From an uncultured Faecalibacterium sp. (GTDB taxonomy: Bacteria; Bacillota; Clostridia; Oscillospirales; Ruminococcaceae), in assembly GCA_934547065.1 (NCBI GenBank), contig CAKTEF010000004.1:1-64000 (forward strand): a stretch of 64,000 nucleotides of DNA. The letters are read 5' to 3'. The position numbers and the translations under genes are program-made. Below, in pieces: positions 1-5,432 of the stretch. Below the pieces are notes generated by a model. That model made no database searches and was not told where the DNA came from. It was given only the letters and a program-made list of their open reading frames with translations. Position 1 is the stretch's first letter. Every line of letters begins with the position of its first letter.

Positions 1-86
1 CCACTTTGTCGGAGGTGTTGCCCTCGATGGTGTAGACCTTGCTGCCGTCCACCTTCTCGACGAGGCCGGTGTGGCTGGTGCTCGGC
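1..86 (-). pseudogene. CHAP-domain endolysin fragment (partial)
   Basis: On the minus strand, in the frame whose codons start at positions such as 73 and 70, the edge of the window reads STSHTGLVEKV followed by KVYTIEGNTS. This matches the core of phage CHAP-type amidase/endolysins, where the HTG and IEGN segments carry the catalytic His and Asn. Only about 28 residues are visible: the gene runs off the left edge, and on the right it is cut abruptly where methyltransferase sequence begins. No start codon or ribosome-binding site is present. It is a remnant, and the family call rests on this short motif alone. Confidence 0.5.
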
Positions 87-356
87 GGCTCTGGCGGCCG
101 CGAGCTTGCTGTACTGTTCGTCTATCTCGATCCCGATGTACTGCCGGCCGGTTTTCGCGGCCGCAGCCAGCGTAGAGCCGCTGCCGGCGAAGGGGTCGAG
201 GATCAGGGCGCCGGGGATGGTAGTGGCTTCAATGAGCTGCTCCAGCAGCGCCACGGGCTTCTCGTTTGGGTGGGTGAGGCTCTGGTTTCCGACCTTGGCG
301 CAGGCGATCAAGTCGTCCGGCCGTTTTCCCGGGAGCTCGTAGCGTCCCTTGGTTCG
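87..356 (-). pseudogene. DNA (N4/N6) methyltransferase C-terminal fragment
   Basis: A minus-strand frame encodes about 90 residues with GRYELPGKRPDDLI, then NQSLTHPNEKPVALLEQLI, then DPFAGSGSTLAAA and GRQYIGIEID. This is the C-terminal part of a permuted beta-class phage DNA methylase: the HPNEKP element and motif I (FAGSGST, the AdoMet site). The catalytic DPPY motif, which precedes these in the family, is absent, so the fragment should be inactive. It has no start of its own. At about 350 it joins PAPS-reductase sequence in a different frame, and at about 86 it joins endolysin sequence. It marks a deletion-collapsed prophage or an assembly chimera. Confidence 0.65.
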
Positions 357-727
357 TCGGCTGCGATGCCTATGAGGACGATGTTGCCCTTGTTGTGCTG
401 GTCGAGTGCCTTGGTCTTTTCGGTTGTTCCCCATCTGATACCTCGAGCTCCGCACCACGAGTAGCCGCAGTGCGTGCCGCCCGTTTTTTCTCTGACGGGC
501 TTCTCGAACATGAGGTAGTCGAAGCTCTTGGCGGGGTGGAGCACAGTGAACTCGATGCCGTTCTCCTCGCATAGGGCCCGTAGCCGATCCATGTGTCGGT
601 ACATTTGCGGAAACTCCCAGCCGGTATCAAAGAATACGCACTCGTCTGGCGGCGTGCCTCTGCGGATCAGCTCGAGCAGCAGGAAAGTTGAGTCCTTGCC
701 GCCAGACAGCGAGAGCGTCGTTTTCAT
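308..727 (-). pseudogene. phage-type PAPS reductase (PP-loop) N-terminal fragment
   Basis: The 139-residue product starts MKTTLSLSGGKDSTFLLLEL. The PP-loop SGGKDS at about residues 8-13 binds the nucleotide in the phosphoadenosine-phosphosulfate reductase/ATP-pyrophosphatase family. Further in are FFDTGWEFPQMY and GGTHCGYSWCGARGIRWGTT, typical of phage-borne members. The start at 727 overlaps the stop of the upstream gene by ATGA and has a GGAGG ribosome-binding site. After GIAADEP the family similarity ends and the frame stops at 308, inside sequence that in another frame is a methyltransferase. Phage homologues are usually clearly longer, so this is a 3'-truncated copy. Confidence 0.7.
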
Positions 728-1101
728 GTGGTTGCCTCCTCTCTGATGATGTGCACGACGGTGACGAGGTCGTCGATCTCGTGCTTGGTGGTGTAGGTGT
801 CCCGCTCGTCGAGCCCGATGTGCCGCAGCAGCGTCTCGGGCCCGTCCAGCAGGAAGGCTGTGGCGGCCACGGCGTTCAGCCGGTAGACCGTGACCTCCAC
901 GGTGCAGCGGGCGCCGTCCTCGTCCAGCGTGGACGGGAACGAGGCCCGGCAGATGGGGCTCGCCTCGTATCTGAAGGCGGTCGCGCGGTTCTCGCCGGTG
1001 ATGATGTCCTTCACAAACTCCTCGAAGGCTTTGCGAGGGATCGAGCTGCGGTACTTGTCCAGCGTGACGTCGGCGAGCTGCCGGATGGCTTTGGCGTTCA
1101 T
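724..1101 (-). CDS. hypothetical phage protein, 125 aa
   Basis: The product begins MNAKAIRQLADVTLDKYRSS and is soluble, with no membrane segment or signal peptide. I do not recognise a family with certainty. It precedes and overlaps the PAPS-reductase gene by four bases (ATGA), so the two are probably translationally coupled. A GGGAGGTGATTGC ribosome-binding site precedes the ATG at 1101. It is the longest gene of the minus-strand phage-like cassette that appears undamaged. Confidence 0.65.
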   Translation of the reverse strand: MNAKAIRQLADVTLDKYRSSIPRKAFEEFVKDIITGENRATAFRYEASPICRASFPSTLDEDGARCTVEVTVYRLNAVAATAFLLDGPETLLRHIGLDERDTYTTKHEIDDLVTVVHIIREEATT

Positions 1102-1105
1102 GCAA

Positions 1106-1312
1106 TCACCTCCCGCGCTGCTCGAGTGGGGCGATGATGATGTGGTCGACGCCGCGGCGGCTGAGGCGGCTGGCTTCGCTGTCTGCGTCGCTGCGGTTTA
1201 CTCGGCAACCGTGGCAGGCATACGTCCCATCAGGACGCTCGGTCAGAATGGCCCAGTTATATGCGTGGGTTTTGCTCGTGCGGATCAGTTGGCCTTTGTA
1301 GTAAAATTTCAT
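1106..1312 (-). CDS. small hypothetical phage protein, 68 aa
   Basis: It encodes MKFYYKGQLIRTSKTHAYNW and continues with a CHGC pair (TYACHGCRVNRSDADSEA), possibly half of a small metal-binding or disulfide site. It lies four bases upstream of the 125-aa gene on the same strand, with a ribosome-binding site (AAAGGAGCACACC) before its ATG. Small proteins with an N-terminal KFYYKG-like strand are common in early or accessory phage modules. No function can be assigned. Confidence 0.55.
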   Translation of the reverse strand: MKFYYKGQLIRTSKTHAYNWAILTERPDGTYACHGCRVNRSDADSEASRLSRRGVDHIIIAPLEQRGR

Positions 1313-1363
1313 GGTGTGCTCCTTTCTTAATTGGCCCGGCCGGAGCCGGGGATCTTGGCGTTT

Positions 1364-1555
1364 TCAGCAGCAGGCGAAGATCGCGGCGATCTGTGCCTTG
1401 GTTGCTCTCTGGTAGCTGGAATAAAAAACACGACCGCCGACTTCTTGGTTGATGGCATAGTGGCCGTCGGCGTAGCGCTTAATGAGCCACACTTTGCGAG
1501 GGTTCCACTTGTCAACCTTGCGTGTCAGGGTCGTGTTGTTTCTTCTGCTTCTCAT
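1364..1555 (-). CDS. small hypothetical phage protein, 63 aa
   Basis: The product is basic and starts MRSRRNNTTLTRKVDKWNPR, with a predicted beta-rich core (KVWLIKRYADGHYAINQEVG) and a C-terminal CC. An AAAGGAGACCCCC ribosome-binding site lies just upstream of the ATG at 1555. It belongs to the same minus-strand cassette as its neighbours. No family is recognised. Overlapping frames here are less plausible because they lack a ribosome-binding site. Confidence 0.5.
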   Translation of the reverse strand: MRSRRNNTTLTRKVDKWNPRKVWLIKRYADGHYAINQEVGGRVFYSSYQRATKAQIAAIFACC

Positions 1556-1598
1556 GGGGGTCTCCTTTCTTCGGCCCGGCGCTGCCGGGTGTTCTTGG

Positions 1599-1859
1599 CT
1601 ACTGTGCGGCCGGTGCTCGTTTACCTCTGCGCTTGAAGCTCTCGCGCAGCCGCCTCTCGGCGAGCTCTGCGCTGTACCCTTCGCGCTGGTTGGCGTCCAG
1701 CGCGCCGGTCGCGCCTCGCTGGAGCTCCTTGTAGATCGTGGTGTGGTGGACGCTCAGGCGGGCCGCGATGTCGACCGGCCGATCTCCGAGCAGATGCCAC
1801 GCCTCGATCTTCTTCCTGTCCTCGAAGGTCAGGTAGCGGTACTTTCCCGTCAGTCTCAC
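1599..1859 (-). CDS. helix-turn-helix protein (IS30/phage HTH type)
   Basis: The first 45 residues, LTGKYRYLTFEDRKKIEAWH then RPVDIAARLSVHHTTIYKEL, form a clear helix-turn-helix like the N-terminus of IS30-family transposases and of stand-alone phage HTH proteins. There is no DDE catalytic domain, so it is not a whole transposase. The start is uncertain: GGAGGTGAGACTG offers a GTG at 1859 or, better spaced from GGAGG, a CTG at 1853. An upstream GTG at 1907 lies inside a terminator hairpin and is unlikely. It is probably a small regulator or packaging-type DNA-binding protein of the element. Confidence 0.6.
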   Translation of the reverse strand: MRLTGKYRYLTFEDRKKIEAWHLLGDRPVDIAARLSVHHTTIYKELQRGATGALDANQREGYSAELAERRLRESFKRRGKRAPAAQ

Positions 1860-1883
1860 CTCCGTCCTATGGGGTTGTAGTAA

Positions 1884-1923
1884 AGAAAAAACGCACAGCC
1901 GACTCACTTGAGTCTCTGTGCGT
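1884..1923 (-). terminator. rho-independent terminator or attenuator, minus strand
   Basis: An 8-bp stem (ACGCACAG at 1891-1898 with CTGTGCGT at 1916-1923) encloses a second 6-bp stem (GACTCA with TGAGTC). On the minus strand it is followed by TTTTTCTTTA. It lies directly upstream of the HTH gene, so it would either insulate the phage remnant from read-through or attenuate that gene. Confidence 0.6.
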
Positions 1924-2011
1924 TTAATGATAATGGACAGCCCACAGCCGGAGCCTGAAAGAAAGCCTTGCCAAATCTGCCCACTGGTGGTATACTATCC
2001 AAGTAACGTGT

Positions 2012-2086
2012 GCTAGTGTGGCGCAATGGCAGCGCAACTGATTTGTAATCAGTGGGTTGCAGGTTCAACTCCTGTCACTAGCTCCA
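2012..2086 (+). tRNA. tRNA-Thr (anticodon TGT)
   Basis: The acceptor stem GCTAGTG pairs with CACTAGC, followed by T and an encoded CCA. The anticodon arm ACTGA-TTTGTAA-TCAGT has TGT in the anticodon position, reading ACA threonine codons. The T-arm contains GGTTCAACTCC. The length is 75 nt including CCA, and a strong terminator follows at 2092. Confidence 0.95.
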
Positions 2087-2091
2087 CGCAG

Positions 2092-2126
2092 ACCGCCCTT
2101 GGGAGAAATCCCAGGGGCGGTTTTTC
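2092..2126 (+). terminator. terminator after tRNA-Thr
   Basis: The stem ACCGCCC...GGGGCGGT, with inner TGGGA/TCCCA around a GAAA loop, is followed by TTTTT. Confidence 0.85.
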
Positions 2127-2234
2127 TGTGCTGGCCTGAATAAGAACTGCAAAAATCAAGGAAAAAGCAGTTGACAAAATACAAACGTGATGGTAAAATA
2201 TACAGGCGGTCGGTTCTCGACTGAAAATTGATCT

Positions 2235-2320
2235 GGGCGTGTTCCCGAGTGGCCAATGGGGACAGACTGTAAATCTGCTGCTTTTCAGCTTCGGTGGTTC
2301 GAATCCACCCGCGCCCACCA
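2235..2320 (+). tRNA. tRNA-Tyr (anticodon GTA)
   Basis: This is an 86-nt class II tRNA with the long variable arm expected for tyrosine. Acceptor GGGCGTG pairs with CGCGCCC (one G-T wobble), followed by A and an encoded CCA. The anticodon loop CTGTAAA gives GTA. The last 19 nt plus the following terminator are repeated exactly 288 bp downstream. Confidence 0.95.
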
Positions 2321-2362
2321 AAAAAGCTCTGGCGTATTGATTACGCCGGAGCTTTTTGTTTT
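2321..2362 (+). terminator. terminator after tRNA-Tyr
   Basis: AAAAAAGCTCTGGCGTA pairs with TACGCCGGAGCTTTTT around a TTGAT loop and is followed by GTTTT. The whole hairpin is part of the 61-bp direct repeat. Confidence 0.85.
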
Positions 2363-2547
2363 GCTGGTGCGTGAAACTCACGAATGCGCGGGCGGATTCG
2401 AACAGCAGCGGAGCCGACCGCCGCCTGCGGCGGAAACAGGGAGGCGAGGCTGGGGCAGCGCTCCGATTTTTCAAGGCCCCGCCAAGGGGTTGCAGAAAAA
2501 TCGGCAAGCGCAACTCGTAAGGCCCGGCGCTTTGCGTCCCGCCGGGC

Positions 2548-2572
2548 AAAAAAGCCCCTGCGGGGCTTTTTT
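2548..2572 (+). terminator. symmetric (bidirectional) terminator-like hairpin inside the insert
   Basis: AAAAAAGCCCC, a TGC loop and GGGGCTTTTTT form a perfect palindrome that could terminate transcription in both directions. Confidence 0.7.
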
Positions 2573-2607
2573 AGATGCGCGGCTTGCGTAATCCACCCGC
2601 GCCCACC

Positions 2608-2650
2608 AAAAAAGCTCTGGCGTATTGATTACGCCGGAGCTTTTTGTTTT
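2608..2650 (+). terminator. second copy of the tRNA-Tyr terminator
   Basis: This is an exact copy of the hairpin at 2321-2362, located in the downstream direct repeat. Confidence 0.75.
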
Positions 2651-2698
2651 CTGCCCAATCAGCAGGACCCAGCGGTGGTCAAAACAGATTTCCCTCCA

Positions 2699-3232
2699 TT
2701 ACAACGCCGTTCCCTTTGTTGGCACAAAGAAATGCTCCATGTCCACCTTTTCCAAGGTCAACAGCTTTATTTTCTTGCTGATGCCGCCCGCGTACCCGGT
2801 CAAGCTGCCGCTGGTGCCAATCACACGGTGGCAAGGGATAAGGATGGAAATTTCATTGTGCCCGACCGCACCGCCTACGGCCTGTGCCGACATCCGGGAA
2901 AGGCCGTGCCTCGCCGCCAGCTGTTTTGCCAATTCACCGTAGGTCGTGGTCTGACCGTATGGAATTTGAAGCAGCAGCTCCCATACCTCCTGCCGAAAGG
3001 GGGAACCGATGGGATGGAGCGGCGGGGTGAAGTCCGGTTCCTGTCCGCTGAAGTAAACATCCAGCCAGCGTTTGGCTTCGGAAAGTGCGGTGGTTTCCTG
3101 TTCCTGATGCGTGGCATCCAGAGTGCGGGCGAAATACTTTTGCCCCTCGAACCACAACCCGGTCAAGCCAATCTCATCCGCTGCCAGCAGGATGCCGCCC
3201 AGCGGAGAATCGTAGTGAAGTGTGTACATCAT
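2699..3232 (-). CDS. ogt: methylated-DNA--protein-cysteine methyltransferase
   Basis: It transfers the alkyl group from O6-alkylguanine (and O4-alkylthymine) in DNA to its own cysteine in a single-use reaction in the cytoplasm. The 177-residue product has the N-terminal ribonuclease-like domain, the SPFRQEVWELL start of the DNA-binding domain, and the catalytic motif IPCHRVIG with Cys at about residue 134, followed by GYAGGISKK. Length and order are normal for Ogt/MGMT. It sits with an alkA-like gene on the same strand, and an AraC regulator is divergent, so the group resembles a small alkylation-repair locus. Two Met codons open the frame; the first is used. Confidence 0.93.
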   Translation of the reverse strand: MMYTLHYDSPLGGILLAADEIGLTGLWFEGQKYFARTLDATHQEQETTALSEAKRWLDVYFSGQEPDFTPPLHPIGSPFRQEVWELLLQIPYGQTTTYGELAKQLAARHGLSRMSAQAVGGAVGHNEISILIPCHRVIGTSGSLTGYAGGISKKIKLLTLEKVDMEHFFVPTKGTAL

Positions 3233-3235
3233 GGT

Positions 3236-3340
3236 TTATACCTGAAAAAATTCGTTGGAATCCTGTGGTGCTGCATCAAGATATTTCTGCTTACCTGCGG
3301 CGGTGGGCTTGACTTCAAATAAAACGACGATGTTCGCCAT
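3236..3340 (-). pseudogene. truncated antibiotic-biosynthesis-monooxygenase-like gene
   Basis: A good ribosome-binding site (AAAGGAGAAATCAAA) and an ATG at 3340 open a frame of only 34 codons. MANIVVLFEVKPTAAGKQKY matches the first strand and helix of small ABM/dimeric ferredoxin-like proteins, which are about 95-105 residues long. Similarity then stops (DAAPQDSNEFFQV) and the frame ends four bases before the ogt-like gene. It appears to be the 5' remnant of a gene whose 3' part was deleted. It may still be translated and couple translation to the next gene. Confidence 0.5.
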
Positions 3341-3360
3341 TTTGATTTCTCCTTTGATTT

Positions 3361-4005
3361 TTATTTTATGGTTTTCTTTGGGGCGTAGTCGTGCATTTCC
3401 GGGATGGCACCACCGGCAATCGCCCACAGATATAAGCTGGCAACGCTGCAATAGGGGCTGAATCGTCTGCGGTATTTTGCAAAGAGCTTCCGGTCGATTT
3501 TCCGGTGGTGGTAGAGCATCCGCAGGCCGCGCTGGATGGCTAGGTCGTCATAGCTGAACACATCCGGCCGCTGCATACAGAACAGCAGGATCATTTCTGC
3601 CGTCCATACGCCGATGCCTTTCAGGCTGCTCAGCTCCTGGATGACTTCTTCGTCCGGCTTCTGCCAAATTTCTTCCAAGTCAAATTTACCGTTTTGAACT
3701 TTCTGGGCAAAGTCGGTGATGTACTCTGCCTTGCGGAAGGTCATGCCCAGCTTTTGCAGCTGCGGCACACCGGCTGCAAGGATATGATCTGCATCCACGC
3801 TGCCAAGCGCTTCCCGCATCCGCTGCCAGATGGTAGCCTGCGCTTTGGTGGAGATCTGTTGGCCGATGATGTGATGTACGACCGCGGAAAACAAATCGGT
3901 GTCCACCTCGCGCTGGATCGGCCCAACCTTCTGGATCGCTTCCCCCAGCCGCTTGTCCTTTTGGCTCAAGTAGTCGGTTTCTCTGGTTGTGTACTGAAAA
4001 TACAT
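3361..4005 (-). CDS. alkA: DNA-3-methyladenine glycosylase II (AlkA/HhH-GPD)
   Basis: This base-excision enzyme removes N3- and N7-alkylated purines. The 214-residue product contains FSAVVHHIIGQQIS (about 39-52), the helix-hairpin-helix LSSLKGIGVWTAEMIL (about 126-140), and FSYDDLAIQRG (about 150-160), which carries the catalytic Asp. The N-terminal TBP-like domain of E. coli AlkA is missing, so this is the short form common in Firmicutes. It lies upstream of the truncated monooxygenase and the ogt-like gene on the same strand. A TATAAT -10 lies at 4048-4053 on the minus strand, with no clear -35. Confidence 0.9.
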   Translation of the reverse strand: MYFQYTTRETDYLSQKDKRLGEAIQKVGPIQREVDTDLFSAVVHHIIGQQISTKAQATIWQRMREALGSVDADHILAAGVPQLQKLGMTFRKAEYITDFAQKVQNGKFDLEEIWQKPDEEVIQELSSLKGIGVWTAEMILLFCMQRPDVFSYDDLAIQRGLRMLYHHRKIDRKLFAKYRRRFSPYCSVASLYLWAIAGGAIPEMHDYAPKKTIK

Positions 4006-4127
4006 CCTGTACGCCTTTCATCCTGATGGAATTTTTGCTATACTATGATTATATCATTGCTTTGGTTGGATATTTATCAGAAAATCGCAGAATACTATCA
4101 TAATATCACCAGAATGGAGGTGACAAA

Positions 4128-5156
4128 GTGAAATCAAGCCAATATATCAACTCCGTCAACCTGAATGCGGGCACAGCGTTTCCCTATCTTGTGCTGGATG
4201 TACACGAACAAAAAAGTGCCCCGCGCAATCCGGGCTTTCAGGTTTTGCATTGGCATGAAGACCTTCAGTTTGTTTATGTCTTTGAAGGCAGCGCTGAACT
4301 TCAGACACTGGAAGAAAGTGTCCGGCTCAAGGCCGGAGAGGGAGTGTTTCTGAACAAAAATGTGGTACATCAGATTTGGCAGGGGGCGGGCTGTCGTTAT
4401 AACAGTTTCCTTTTCCCGGAGCAGTTCCTAAAATTTTACCCTGGCAGTCCGGCAGTAGACCTCGTGGAAAAAATCACGGCCAATCAGGCATTGCCCTACC
4501 TGATTCTGCACCCGGACGGGGCATGGCAAACTGCTGTTTTGCAGAAGCTGCATGAGCTTGCAGAACTGGAACAGAGCAAAACAGCACTCTACCCATACGA
4601 GGTGCTGACGCACCTTGTTTCTCTCTGGCTGATTTTGCAGCAGAATGTTCCGCTGCCGCCGCAGAAGCAGGAAAATGTGGTCAATACCCGGATGCGCTGT
4701 TTTTTGCAGTATGTGGAAGCGCATTACCCAGAGGAGATCACATTGGAACAGCTTGCACAGAGTGCCCATGTCAGCAAATCCGAGTGCCTGCGCTGCTTCC
4801 GGGTGAGCTTGCAGACAACGCCCTATCAGTACCTGATGGAGCATCGCCTGTCCTGTGCCGCACGGCTCCTGAAAGAAACCGACCGTTCCATTGGAGACAT
4901 TGCGGAACAAGTAGGGTTTCACCAAGTCAGCCACTTCGGAAAGTGCTTCAAAGAGAAAACCGGATGCACACCAAGCGAATATCGAAAAATAAAACAGGGC
5001 GCGCCTACTCGGACGCACCCCGCCGATAAACAAAAGGCCGTGCGGGAAAACCGCATCCCATTTGAGATCAGCGGCGATATACCCAACGCGGAAACGCAGG
5101 AAGCCATCCGCGAAGTCAAGCAGATGAAAGCCGACCCGACCATAGTCCGAGCTTGA
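4128..5156 (+). CDS. AraC-family regulator with a DinJ/RelB-like C-terminal tail
   Basis: The 342-residue product has an N-terminal cupin-type sensor (about 10-150, HWHEDLQFVYVFEGSAEL) and two AraC helix-turn-helices at about 190-295 (LEQLAQSAHVSKSECLRCF and IGDIAEQVGFHQVSHFGKCF). The start is a GTG at 4128 behind GGAGGTGAC. It is divergent from the alkylation-repair genes and may control them, though this is inference. The last 40 residues (AVRENRIPFEIS, then IPNAETQEAIREVKQM) are foreign to AraC proteins and match the C-terminal half of DinJ/RelB antitoxins. The 3' end therefore looks like a recombination fusion with a toxin-antitoxin gene, which also explains the unusual length. Confidence 0.85.
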   Translation: MKSSQYINSVNLNAGTAFPYLVLDVHEQKSAPRNPGFQVLHWHEDLQFVYVFEGSAELQTLEESVRLKAGEGVFLNKNVVHQIWQGAGCRYNSFLFPEQFLKFYPGSPAVDLVEKITANQALPYLILHPDGAWQTAVLQKLHELAELEQSKTALYPYEVLTHLVSLWLILQQNVPLPPQKQENVVNTRMRCFLQYVEAHYPEEITLEQLAQSAHVSKSECLRCFRVSLQTTPYQYLMEHRLSCAARLLKETDRSIGDIAEQVGFHQVSHFGKCFKEKTGCTPSEYRKIKQGAPTRTHPADKQKAVRENRIPFEISGDIPNAETQEAIREVKQMKADPTIVRA

Positions 5157-5297
5157 AAAGAACAGTCAAAACCCACAATATAACCCACTTTTTTCAGTAC
5201 ACGGATCTTGTCGAATCCCGGCGAACGATTATTCTTGCAAAACTGGAAGAATCTGCTATAATAAGGCCAACCCGAACCAAATAAAATCCTGACCAGG

Positions 5298-5343
5298 AAA
5301 CAGACAGCTTCGCCATCTTCTCCGGCGCGGCTGTCTGTTTTTG
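5298..5343 (+). terminator. terminator downstream of the araC-like gene
   Basis: AAACAGACAGC pairs with GCTGTCTGTTT and runs into TTTTT. Confidence 0.75.
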
Positions 5344-5348
5344 GCCGC

Positions 5349-5396
5349 AAAAAGGCCGCAGCCCTGAGGAACACTCCCCGGAGCTGCGGCCTTTTT
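5349..5396 (-). terminator. bidirectional terminator for the double LysR gene
   Basis: AAAAAGGCCGCAGC pairs with GCTGCGGCCTTTTT. The symmetric A/T flanks allow use on both strands, and it closes the minus-strand regulator gene ending at 5433. Confidence 0.8.
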
Positions 5397-5432
5397 CTGT
5401 ATGCGGGTCTTCATGACAAACTTTATGTGTTT

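Larger units (their letters stand above)
2302..2650 (+). repeat. 61-bp direct repeats of tRNA-Tyr tail flanking a structured 227-bp insert
   Basis: Positions 2302-2362 and 2590-2650 are identical over 61 bp. Each holds the last 19 nt of tRNA-Tyr, including CCA, and the terminator hairpin. The 227 bp between them (2363-2589) carry consecutive hairpins: CGTGA/TCACG, CCGCCGC/GCGGCGG, CCGATTTTT/AAAAATCGG, GCCCGGCG/CGCCGGGC and a symmetric terminator-like stem at 2548-2572. No convincing gene is present. The layout resembles attL/attR sites of a very small element integrated at a tRNA 3' end, or a tandem-duplication scar. It could also be a structured non-coding repeat. Confidence 0.75.

Noticed and set aside
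308..727. DndC-like protein of a DNA phosphorothioation system
   Set aside because: The PP-loop and CGYSWC pattern fit phage PAPS reductases, the gene is truncated, and no other dnd genes are nearby.
1599..1859. IS30 transposase
   Set aside because: Only the HTH part is present; there is no DDE domain, no terminal inverted repeats and the frame ends naturally, so a stand-alone HTH protein is likelier.
2384..3322. Plus-strand open frame across the tRNA-tail insert and the ogt-like gene
   Set aside because: It runs through hairpins, a repeat and antisense to ogt, with no homology-like sequence. It is a chance open frame in GC-rich DNA.
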